64,000 bases of DNA. Source: Methanosphaerula subterraneus. Its GTDB lineage: Archaea; Halobacteriota; Methanomicrobia; Methanomicrobiales; Methanospirillaceae. Position 1 is the first letter of the stretch. The number at the start of each line of letters is the position of its first letter. Positions 7,058-14,625 of the stretch are shown piece after piece. The notes beneath the pieces are model-generated. The model saw only the letters and a list, made by a program, of their open reading frames with translations. It did no database searches and was not told the DNA's origin. The stretch covers positions 1 through 64,000 of the forward strand of contig NZ_CP170508.1 in NCBI RefSeq assembly GCF_052055875.1, written 5' to 3'. A program made the position numbers and the translations under genes.

Positions 7058-9886
7058 CTACTCTTTCCCTGGAGAATCGGGACTGTGCTGTTCTTTACCA
7101 TAGTATTTTCGTACACGTTCGCGATAAGTTTCTGCCTGCTCGTGTAGCCCTTGGAAATCGAGATTCATAGCCAGGTTGTTGAGACTTGTAACAGTAGCTG
7201 GGTGTTCCGGGCCCTGAGCGCTTTCACGGATTTTCAGGGCACGCTCAAAGAGCGGCTGTGCCTGAACATACTGACCTTGGGAATCGAGATTGAAAGCCAG
7301 GTTATTGAGGCTTGTAGCAGTAGCCGGGTGTTCCGGACCCAGAGTGCTTTCACAGATTTTCAAGGCACGCTTTAAGAGCGGCTGTGCTTGAACATACTGA
7401 CCTTGTTTAGTGAGATTTATAGCCAAGTTATTGAGGCTCGTGGCAGTATCCGGGTGTTCCGGACCCAGAGTGCTTTCACGGATTTTCAGGGCACGCTCAA
7501 AGAGCGGCTGTGCCTGAACATACTGACCTTGGTTACCGAGATTGAAAGCCAGATTATTTAGGCTTGTAGCAGTAGCCGGGTGTTCCGGACCCAGGGTGCT
7601 TTCACAGATTTTTAAGGCACGCTTTATGAGCGGCTGTGCCTGAATATACTGACCTTGGTTACCGAGATTTGAAGCCAGGTTATTTAGGCATGTAGCAGTA
7701 TCCGGGTGTTCCGGGCCCTGAGTGCTTTCACAGATTTTCAGGGCACGCTCAAAAAGCGGCTGTGCCTGAACATACTGACCTTGGGAATCGAGATTGAAAG
7801 CCAGGTTATTAAGGTTTTTAGCAGTATCTAGGTGTTCCGGACCCAGAGTGCTTTCACTGATTTTCAGGGCACGCTCAAAGAGAGGCTGTGCCTGAACATA
7901 CTGACCTTGGGAATCGAGATTCATAGCCAAGTTATCGAGGTAAGTAGCAGTTCTTGGATTTTCCAGACCCAGTGTACTTTCAGAAATTTTCAGGGCACGC
8001 TCAAAGAGCGGCTGTGCCTGAACATATTGACCTTGGTTACCGAGATTTGAAGCCAGGTTATTGAGGCTTGTAGCAGTATCCGGGTGTCCCAGACCCAGGG
8101 TGCTTTCACAGATTTTTAGGGCACGCTCTAAGAGCGGCTGTGCCCGAACATACTGACCTTGGGAATATAGGTTTATAGCCAGATTATTGAGGCTTACAAC
8201 AGTATCTGGATGCTCTTGTCCCAGGGCCTTCTCGACAGTATCCAGTATCAAACGCAAACTCTGGTTAAGTGGTCTGACAATTGCTCCATCAGTGTAGGGT
8301 ATAGAGAACTCACACCACCAGTCAACAAGATGTTCAGGTGAAAAGAAGCACCTGTGATACACCAGTTCAATTAATGCATCGATATTGGCATTGGTTATAG
8401 ACTTGCAGTCAGCAGGTGTTGCGAGAGGGGTGTAATGCTCGACAAGTATCTCATGAGTTTTTGTCAGATCTTCCGGAGATAAATACTCCTGAAGTGCTTC
8501 CCGAATAGAATTGTGGATTTTAAAAATATTTTCAGTCTTTGTTTCTTCCACAAACGACATCTCGGTGAGTTCAACAAATCGATCAAGTGGAAACCCTGTC
8601 ACAAATTTTTTTACGAGATGCTCGAATAATTCACGATCAAAATATCGTGCGACAGAGAGCCGTTTAAGCGTACTTTCAAAAGAAAGCCCGTGATCTTGCA
8701 ACAGGCGTAAAAAAAGTTTATTGCGTAGATCCCGAAAGCTTTCGGCCTGAATTACAAATTCTTCGGGACGGAGATGATGTTCATCATGAGTTTTCAGATT
8801 TACATAGTGGTCGACCTGTAAGTCCAAGAGCAGAGGATAGGTAAGATTTTCCTCTCCTTCTCCCAGCTTCGCTCCCGAACCATCGATAATCGCCTGCCGA
8901 ATGTTATTTTCAGGCACAGGAACAGCCAGTAGGAACTTCTCGGCATCTACTGGCAAAAGCCCTTCGAGCCGATGGTGCGCTTCTATAATCCAATTACGCC
9001 ATTCAGATCCGGATATGGATTCAGGTGCGAACTCGGCCCAGGGAAGTTGTTCACGGCTCATGATGACGACGAGAGTACCTTTTAACTTCGTCACAAGATC
9101 TCGCACAGCTTTATCAAAAGGATTATTCCGAGTCTTGGAAGCAAAGCCTCTTTCATCAAAAATACGCTCATATTCGTCAATAAAAATAACAAACCGTCTG
9201 TTCTCGTCTTTATCTAAGTGTGCTTCCATATCCGAAGCGAGAAGATAGGGAAGTTGCTCTTCGATTTCTGCTGGGTCATCTGGGATACCATTCGGAAAGG
9301 CCGTTTTTATTGCTTTATTCGTTAAAGACCACTTCTTTTGTCCCCATTTGATACCCTGAGTTACCCTCCGTTTGAGAACGCCTCCAATGAGAGGAACCGC
9401 TTCTGCAGCCGCACCCATAACTCCTTCAAGCGCTACCTTTGAGGTTTCCGTGATAATATCAGATGCAGATTCAATGCCTCCTTCAAGCCAGTTATTGGGA
9501 AATTCCGGCATCTGCCTCTCCGGATAGATTTTTTGCCAATAGAAAGAGAACATCAGATCAAAGGCTGGAAAGGACACTTTCCTTGACTGCGATAACTCGT
9601 TGCGGATGTATAAAAGCGCAAGATCAGGATCAATCGTCTTGCGTTCATGCAGGTCTAGAACCGCAGAATGAATATTCGAAAACTCGACCTCGTTTTTCAA
9701 TACCTCTTCGAATTGTTTGCGTAAAGCTGTCTTTCCCTGTCCTCCAACTCCATAATAGATGAGGAGTTCAACGCTATCTTTTGGAATATTTGCAGCAGTC
9801 TTCTTGAAATGTTCAAGGGGCTCTAGGCGATCAACAAAAATCTTTGTAGCAGAAATTATTTTTTTTGTAACCCGCGGCCTGGGCAT
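7058..9886 (-). CDS. STAND-like P-loop ATPase with tandem TPR sensor domain
   Basis: The protein has 942 residues from the ATG at 9886, with AGAGG upstream. Residues 46-53 (GVGGQGKT) are Walker A, and a Walker B-like FVIFIDEYERIF lies near residue 235. A helical/winged region follows to ~560. The C-terminus is built of eight near-identical 42-residue TPR units (GQYVQAQPLFERALKI.. LGPEHPDTATSLNNLA) plus degenerate flanking units. This is the plan of STAND NTPases: a nucleotide switch with a repeat sensor. No separate N-terminal effector domain is visible, since only ~45 residues precede the P-loop. Family knowledge suggests signalling or phage sensing; the specific role here is inferred from the island context. 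Confidence 0.8.
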   Translation of the reverse strand: MPRPRVTKKIISATKIFVDRLEPLEHFKKTAANIPKDSVELLIYYGVGGQGKTALRKQFEEVLKNEVEFSNIHSAVLDLHERKTIDPDLALLYIRNELSQSRKVSFPAFDLMFSFYWQKIYPERQMPEFPNNWLEGGIESASDIITETSKVALEGVMGAAAEAVPLIGGVLKRRVTQGIKWGQKKWSLTNKAIKTAFPNGIPDDPAEIEEQLPYLLASDMEAHLDKDENRRFVIFIDEYERIFDERGFASKTRNNPFDKAVRDLVTKLKGTLVVIMSREQLPWAEFAPESISGSEWRNWIIEAHHRLEGLLPVDAEKFLLAVPVPENNIRQAIIDGSGAKLGEGEENLTYPLLLDLQVDHYVNLKTHDEHHLRPEEFVIQAESFRDLRNKLFLRLLQDHGLSFESTLKRLSVARYFDRELFEHLVKKFVTGFPLDRFVELTEMSFVEETKTENIFKIHNSIREALQEYLSPEDLTKTHEILVEHYTPLATPADCKSITNANIDALIELVYHRCFFSPEHLVDWWCEFSIPYTDGAIVRPLNQSLRLILDTVEKALGQEHPDTVVSLNNLAINLYSQGQYVRAQPLLERALKICESTLGLGHPDTATSLNNLASNLGNQGQYVQAQPLFERALKISESTLGLENPRTATYLDNLAMNLDSQGQYVQAQPLFERALKISESTLGPEHLDTAKNLNNLAFNLDSQGQYVQAQPLFERALKICESTQGPEHPDTATCLNNLASNLGNQGQYIQAQPLIKRALKICESTLGPEHPATATSLNNLAFNLGNQGQYVQAQPLFERALKIRESTLGPEHPDTATSLNNLAINLTKQGQYVQAQPLLKRALKICESTLGPEHPATATSLNNLAFNLDSQGQYVQAQPLFERALKIRESAQGPEHPATVTSLNNLAMNLDFQGLHEQAETYRERVRKYYGKEQHSPDSPGKE
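7156..8170 (-). repeat. Tandem 126-bp coding repeat (eight units)
   Basis: The TPR part of the STAND-like gene repeats with a 126-bp period. Units differ by only a few bases, for instance CICEST versus CISEST versus CIREST codons. The low divergence implies recent duplication or gene conversion, and copy number may vary between strains. Confidence 0.8.
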
Positions 9887-9998
9887 TTGAAAACCTCTTA
9901 TAATTACTGATCATAATAACTGGCAAATATAACCCGGCGTTTTGATTTTATTCACAGAATGATCTGTTGTTCAATCTGCTTCCTTCTATGCCATTTTT

Positions 9999-10160
9999 TT
10001 GTTGGCTGGCAGTGAGGTGTTGGAACCGGCAACGGAGCCGGCCCACCACCTCCGACCACAGCAGTGCCTGCCATATATCCACCTGCTCCCGTACGAACTT
10101 CTCATAGCAGACCGAACAGACACCGTCCCGCTGCCGGCATCGACCGGTTCAACCTCGTCC
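9999..10160 (-). pseudogene. Decayed copy of the zinc-ribbon C-terminal module
   Basis: In one minus-strand frame the region encodes CSVCYEKFVREQVDIW. This matches the C-terminal tails of the zinc-ribbon genes at 13514-13702 (CSVCFEKLVREQVEIR) and 14249-14614 (CSRCYEKLVREQVDLR). The preceding GSGT is in another frame, and the first CxxC pair is gone, so this copy is broken. Confidence 0.6.
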
Positions 10161-10224
10161 AGGTGGCCGCCGGCTCTATCGGGGGGTGCCGGGTATGAGG
10201 GTAGGGAGGATCTGGAGATATCGC

Positions 10225-11340
10225 TCACTTCTCATCTCCCTTCTCAACAATAGTCCCATCCGACCTTCGGATAATAAACGAGGCTTCTCCTTTGATATCA
10301 AGTGTTGCCCCTGCGAAGATATGTTCAATCTCCTCCACTGCCGGCAGCACCTCACGCATCGCCTCCGGTAACGCCCGCGTCAGGTAGGTCGTCACCGCCA
10401 TAGGCTTCGTCATATCGCGGAGGGCGTACTCGGCGATCACCCGGTTCGTCTCCTGGCAGAGCAGGATCCCGATGCTCGGCTGGTCGACAGCCGGATCACG
10501 GAGGCGGTCGTCGACGGCCGAGAGGTAGAAGTTCAGCTTGCCCGAGAACTCCGGCTTGAAGGCGCCGACCTTCAGTTCGATGACCACATAGCAGTGGAGC
10601 CGGGCCTGGTAGAAGAGCAGGTCGAGATAGTACTCCTGCCCGCCGACCTCGAGCCGGTACTCGCTGCCGATGAAGGCGAAGCCCGTGCCGAGTTCGAGGA
10701 GGAGGTCGCGGAGGTTGACGAGGAGCGACTGGTGGACCTCCCGCTCGGAGGCCTCGGGGCCGAGCGAGAGGAAGTCGAAGATATACGGGTCCTTGATCGT
10801 CTGCCGGGCGAGGTCGGACTGCGGGGCCGGCAGGGTCTCGGCGAAGTTCGTGACGGCCTGACCCTCACGATCATAGAGCCGGCTCTCGATCTGGAGGGCG
10901 AGGACGTTTCGGCTCCAGCCGTGCTCGATAGTCTTCTGGATGTAGTATTCACGCAGTGCCGGCTCGCCAATCTTATCGAGGATCGTGCGTATATGTCCCC
11001 AGGGAATTTGTGCCACAAGCTGTGGCACAATTGAGGAGTCGGGCCAGGCCTCGGCGAGCCGGCGCATATATTTCAGATTCCGGGGCGAAAAACCCTTCAT
11101 CTCCGGGAACTCATGGCGGAGATCGCCGGCCAGCCGGTCGATCACCTTCGTCCCCCATCCTTCCCGGTCCTGGGCGGCGAGGATCGATCTGCCGATCTCC
11201 CAGTAGAGCTGGATCAGTTCGTGGTTGACCGAGAGGGCGGCCTTGACCTGGGCGGAGCGGACCCTGGTTTTGAGGTCGGCGAGGAGCGTGGGGTAATCGC
11301 GAACATCTGGGACAGATGGTGAACGTGATGTTTCTTCCAT
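10225..11340 (-). CDS. DUF1016 (YhcG-type) PD-(D/E)XK nuclease
   Basis: The protein has 371 residues, starting with the ATG at 11340 immediately after the TAA of the upstream HEPN-like gene (no spacing). The N-terminal DUF1016_N helical part shows YWEIGRSILAAQ and WGTKVIDRLAGDLR. The C-terminal nuclease part has the characteristic YYLDLLFYQARLHCYVVIELK, giving the D...ExK active site near residues 237-255. YhcG-like proteins occur with restriction systems, toxin loci and mobile elements. Adjacency to a HEPN-like gene and to gene wreckage from mobile DNA suggests a defence or element-maintenance role. Confidence 0.85.
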   Translation of the reverse strand: MEETSRSPSVPDVRDYPTLLADLKTRVRSAQVKAALSVNHELIQLYWEIGRSILAAQDREGWGTKVIDRLAGDLRHEFPEMKGFSPRNLKYMRRLAEAWPDSSIVPQLVAQIPWGHIRTILDKIGEPALREYYIQKTIEHGWSRNVLALQIESRLYDREGQAVTNFAETLPAPQSDLARQTIKDPYIFDFLSLGPEASEREVHQSLLVNLRDLLLELGTGFAFIGSEYRLEVGGQEYYLDLLFYQARLHCYVVIELKVGAFKPEFSGKLNFYLSAVDDRLRDPAVDQPSIGILLCQETNRVIAEYALRDMTKPMAVTTYLTRALPEAMREVLPAVEEIEHIFAGATLDIKGEASFIIRRSDGTIVEKGDEK

Positions 11341-12681
11341 TTATCTCGTAGCCTCCGAAGGAATCTGATCCCGCAGTTTTTTGATGAGAGCAAAAACTAC
11401 TGCATCTTCTGGGCTGTCCTTTCGTTTGAATTCGGATGGATGGCAATTAAATTTCTTATAGAATAATTCGATTTGTCTCAGGGTTAAAGGGGAAAGTTCA
11501 CTCAGAAAAAACCCCAGTATCGTATCGAGATAAAGTTTGATAAGGCTCCTATGATAGGGTCTTACTCTATAGAATGCCGCATCGTGGATAAGGGCATTTC
11601 GCAGTTCAAGGAGATGATCTATTTCAAACTCATGAATACTATTTTGTCGAATGATGAGCTGATATAGTCTATTCAGCATATCTGGATGGCGTAGCGCATT
11701 CTCTTTCAATAAGATCTGTTCAAGGCTCGACCAGAAATACATAAACGCGAATGCTGGTTTACTCTCTGTTATTCCATAATGAAAAGTTGAGAATGCCCCT
11801 AATAATACCTGCTTTCCATCGTTCGATGCCAGTGAATAATGGTGAATAGCGTTGGAGATAGAATCGTTATCGATAGGACAACGAATTCCCCTGAGACTTT
11901 CAGCGGTATAAAATGCTATATGAAAGGTATGGTTTTCATCGAGGATGAATCCAATTGAAGAATCGAGAGTATCGATTGGCTCATTCGGTCCACTCACTAG
12001 GATGGGCATTGAGTGATAATGATTTGTCCATTCGATGAGCCCAAGAAAGAAATCTCGCATTGTTTGGGCAATTTTACTCGCATAAAATTCATTTCTTGCA
12101 GGTAAGGAAACCGAAAAACAGAGGCGATTTTCCATAGGGAATTGGAATCCAACCAATTCTTCGATTTTATTTTTTTCGACAAGAAACTTTTCATGCGAGA
12201 GAACTGAATCCAGATCCCGAACATTTTGAATCTGAATCGTTGTATCCCCAAGGGAGAAAGTTAAGGGCACAAAAGTGTCTTCGGGGATAGCGTTCAGAAT
12301 CATGTGGACGTGGTACTGAATTAATTCTTGTTGATTCAATTGATGAATCTCTTCATCCATCTTTTTTCGAAATTCTTCGAATGTCGAGGCTCCATTTTCT
12401 TTGAGTTTTATGATGACTCCTGATAGAGTTAAATCCATCAATGGGGATGGATTCGGATATGGTAAAAATCGAATCTCATCGAATCGTTCCTCGTATTTTT
12501 CAGTGATCATCAATTCAAGGGTTAGAATAGCCTTATATTGTATCATCCTTTGAATATTTGTAATACCATTTGTGGTGAGTTTTCCATCCTTGAGTGTACA
12601 GGCTGCTAATGCATTTTGAACGATGGTGTCTCTTTCAGCGTGAAGTTCGTCAAGCCTTCGTAATTTTTTTATTGCATCCAT
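11341..12681 (-). CDS. Large protein with C-terminal HEPN-like RNase motif
   Basis: The protein has 446 residues from the ATG at 12681, preceded by TGAGG. The frame is open further up, but that part overlaps a DinD remnant in another frame. Near residue 385 is LELRNALIHDAAF: an R-N-x3-H signature (RX4H) typical of HEPN ribonucleases, in a helical C-terminal domain containing FWSSLEQILLKE. The N-terminal two thirds are unrecognised, giving an ApeA-like layout with a sensor region before a HEPN domain. It is AT-richer than core genes and directly coupled to the DUF1016 nuclease gene. Confidence 0.6.
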   Translation of the reverse strand: MDAIKKLRRLDELHAERDTIVQNALAACTLKDGKLTTNGITNIQRMIQYKAILTLELMITEKYEERFDEIRFLPYPNPSPLMDLTLSGVIIKLKENGASTFEEFRKKMDEEIHQLNQQELIQYHVHMILNAIPEDTFVPLTFSLGDTTIQIQNVRDLDSVLSHEKFLVEKNKIEELVGFQFPMENRLCFSVSLPARNEFYASKIAQTMRDFFLGLIEWTNHYHSMPILVSGPNEPIDTLDSSIGFILDENHTFHIAFYTAESLRGIRCPIDNDSISNAIHHYSLASNDGKQVLLGAFSTFHYGITESKPAFAFMYFWSSLEQILLKENALRHPDMLNRLYQLIIRQNSIHEFEIDHLLELRNALIHDAAFYRVRPYHRSLIKLYLDTILGFFLSELSPLTLRQIELFYKKFNCHPSEFKRKDSPEDAVVFALIKKLRDQIPSEATR

Positions 12682-12685
12682 TTCC

Positions 12686-12969
12686 TCACACCCTTCCGCT
12701 GATATTTGCCCAGGCCTCAAAAAACAGGGCGTACCACTCCGACCCATGAGATACCATTTTGTTGACGCCAACAAAATGATCTGAAATCTCATGTTTTGCA
12801 GTTTGGCAGGATTTTCTGGCTTTTTCAATGACGTTCAAATAATTCTGCCAATCTTTGTAGTCCTGCAATTCCTGAAGATTCTGGGCATACCAGAACTCGA
12901 CCCCCCTTCGGCATTCTGGACGTAGTCTTCGAAATGCCGGTGCAGCCGGTGCACGATCTCGGGCTTCAT
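12686..12969 (-). pseudogene. DinD-like gene remnant, frameshifted and truncated
   Basis: Starting at the ATG at 12969, which overlaps the RhuM-like stop, the frame reads as a DinD/BRO-like N-terminus up to a run of six G (12901-12906). There it slips out of frame. The continuation lies in another minus-strand frame: FWYAQNLQELQDYKDW and ARKSCQTAKHEISDHF, then VNKMVSHGSE, the hallmark of DNA-damage-inducible protein D. After HGSE homology ends abruptly at the HEPN-like gene. One extra G would restore the first frame. Confidence 0.7.
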
Positions 12970-13211
12970 TGTGCGCCTCCGCACTGAACTATTCGGAATT
13001 TCCGAATAGTTACCTGGGGGTCGGGTTCCCGCTCCTCATAGATGTTCTTGATATGCTCGTTGATCGTAGGAACAGATTTTTGATACAACTCGGCGATCAA
13101 CCGCTGCGTCAGCCAGACAGTCCCCTCGAACAGACTGACCTGGACACGGGTCTCGCCCCCTTCGGTCTGGTAGAGAATAAACTCAGACAAAACTCCGACC
13201 GGCTCCCCCAT
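12966..13211 (-). pseudogene. RhuM-like gene fragment (N-terminal part only)
   Basis: The frame encodes SEFILYQTEGGETRVQVSL, VWLTQRLIAELYQKSV, HIKNIYEE and VTIRKFRIVQ. This is the start of RhuM-type virulence-associated proteins, which normally run to ~330 residues. Here it stops after ~80 residues, immediately after a 25-bp palindrome. The TGA overlaps the ATG of the DinD-like remnant. The open frame extends to 13271 into EVE-like sequence, so the true start is uncertain. Confidence 0.7.
12987..13011. repeat. 25-bp perfect palindrome at the RhuM truncation point
   Basis: The arms AACTATTCGGAA and TTCCGAATAGTT are separated by one base. It lies in codons for TIRKFRIV, a conserved RhuM peptide. 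The RhuM sequence ends about 10 codons later, so the cruciform-prone site may mark the breakpoint. Confidence 0.6.
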
Positions 13212-13219
13212 CTCCTCGC

Positions 13220-13375
13220 TCACGTCACACCTGGGATAGTCTGCATGGTTCCGTAGATGGATCCCGACCACATGACCCTCTTCTTGATGAATGAGAGAGC
13301 CGGCACGCCCCGGACGAGGCGTTCCTTGACGATCGCGGCGTTCGTGCGATCAGCCCTGCAGAGCCAGCGTGTCAT
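13220..13375 (-). pseudogene. EVE/UPF0310-like N-terminal fragment
   Basis: The 51-codon frame from the ATG at 13375 starts MTRWLCRADRTNAAIVKERL and VRGVPA, resembling the beginning of EVE-domain proteins (WLC..., I/VKE...., WGVP). The rest of an EVE domain (about 140 residues) is missing. A possible continuation (HVVGIHLRN) is in another frame that runs into the RhuM fragment. It appears to be a decayed gene. The match is short, so confidence is limited. Confidence 0.35.
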
Positions 13376-13513
13376 GATGAAGACTATCTCCTGCCTGGAT
13401 ATAAACCCCGATCAGATGATGCAGGGCGTATCCTTTCAGGTGAACTCGATCGGGGAGGTGCCCCTGTGTCATGGATGGATTCACGGTGAACCCATCCTCA
13501 CCCACAGCCGGCC

Positions 13514-13702
13514 CTACCGGATCTCCACCTGTTCCCTCACCAGTTTCTCAAAGCAGACCGAGCAGAGCGCGGTCCCGCTGCCGGCGTGGTTGTACGCCGC
13601 CACCTGGAGCCCGCAGACCGAGCACCGCCCGAAGAGGCCGGCATCGATCAGATGGCCCGCATACAAAATTGGGTTATCGGTTGAACCGGTACCCGCTTTC
13701 AT
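13514..13702 (-). CDS. Small zinc-ribbon protein
   Basis: The gene encodes 62 residues from the ATG at 13702 (MKAGTG). It carries CSVCGLQVAAYNHAGSG and CSVCFEKLVREQVEIR, a four-cysteine ribbon with a charged tail. The same module ends the 121-residue protein at 14249-14614, and a broken copy lies at 9999-10160. It may be a complete small DNA- or RNA-binding protein or a truncated derivative of the longer one. It belongs to the plasmid-like block with the primase-helicase. Confidence 0.55.
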   Translation of the reverse strand: MKAGTGSTDNPILYAGHLIDAGLFGRCSVCGLQVAAYNHAGSGTALCSVCFEKLVREQVEIR

Positions 13703-13766
13703 ATGACGGGTCGTGCCGTTGTGGAATCTTCCAGGGAGGGGTATAACCGCCCTGGGGAATGGGGAT

Positions 13767-14114
13767 TCAGTCCACCTCTTCCTCATCCCCCGTGTCATAC
13801 TCGACCGTGATACCGGTCGAGTTCCCGGTCCCTTCTTCATCCCGCCGATCCTCATGAATGGCCTCGATATACCCCAACCAGAACTCTGTGGCTGGCCATC
13901 CCCGTGGCGTTTCATACGGGATGGTGTCGAGATCAAAAAGCATGGTTTCGCATTGCTCAAAGGTGAATCCCGTGCCGGCCTCAATACCCTTCTGTGCAGA
14001 CCAGTACCCGAGCCAGAAGAGATGTGTTCCCTGCTCATCGGTGGCGGCGGTCATGAATCTCTGCTCTGCTTCCATGGCTCTGATCTCAAACTTGCTGGTT
14101 TTGGTTGAATCCAT
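13767..14114 (-). CDS. Hypothetical acidic protein
   Basis: The protein has 115 residues from the ATG at 14114, preceded by GAGAGGAG. It is acidic, with an Asp/Glu-rich C-terminus, and aromatic (FWLGYWSAQKG, FWLGYIEAIHEDRR). The FWLGY phrase occurs twice, about 60 residues apart, suggesting an internal repeat. No known domain is visible. Its position between two zinc-ribbon genes in the same direction suggests it is part of the same plasmid-like gene block. Confidence 0.6.
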   Translation of the reverse strand: MDSTKTSKFEIRAMEAEQRFMTAATDEQGTHLFWLGYWSAQKGIEAGTGFTFEQCETMLFDLDTIPYETPRGWPATEFWLGYIEAIHEDRRDEEGTGNSTGITVEYDTGDEEEVD

Positions 14115-14248
14115 CTTCTAAACTCCTCTCCCGGCTGGAAGCCAGGATATGCCGGCCTGCGGAACAGTGAACCGCGGGGCCGGCTGAGACCTGCTCATCG
14201 GCGCTCTCGACCAGACGATCGCCTCCTCCACCTCACCCCCCGAACGAC

Positions 14249-14614
14249 CTATCGGAGATCCACCTGCTCCCGCACCAGTTTCTCATAACACCTGGAGCAG
14301 ATCGCCGTCCCGCTGCCGGCGTGGTCGTACGTCGCCGCCTGGAGCCCGCAGACCGAGCACCGCCCCACCAGGCCGGCTGTGATCGGCCTGACCTCGTCGA
14401 GCGGGATCGCACCGGGCAGGACCTGGACGGCCGCCTGCTCACGGTCCCGGGCCCGGTTAAAGCAGCCCCGGCAGATATGCCGGCTCTTCTCCTGCTTCCC
14501 CCGGGCCTGCCGGGCCTGGAAGCGTTCGACGTAGTGCACCACCCGGCCGCCACAGACCGGGCACGGTTCGATCAGGGAACCGTCTGCGATCGGCGAGTAG
14601 TCACCCGGGTCCAC
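14249..14614 (-). CDS. Double zinc-ribbon protein downstream of the primase
   Basis: The protein is 121 residues from a GTG at 14614; the primase-helicase stop is 12 bp upstream. It has two cysteine modules. The N-terminal module is CPVCGGRVVHYVERF with a second pair CRGC. The C-terminal module is CSVCGLQAATYDHAGSG with CSRCYEKLVREQVDLR. Each looks like a treble-clef or ribbon zinc finger. It is probably a nucleic-acid-binding accessory protein of the same replicon. The C-terminal module is duplicated at 13514-13702 and, broken, at 9999-10160. Confidence 0.65.
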   Translation of the reverse strand: MDPGDYSPIADGSLIEPCPVCGGRVVHYVERFQARQARGKQEKSRHICRGCFNRARDREQAAVQVLPGAIPLDEVRPITAGLVGRCSVCGLQAATYDHAGSGTAICSRCYEKLVREQVDLR

Positions 14615-14625
14615 CTGGGCGAGGG

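Noticed and set aside
7160..8170. 126-bp periodic repeat as a CRISPR or satellite
   Set aside because: The period is exactly 42 codons in frame, and the units encode TPR helices.
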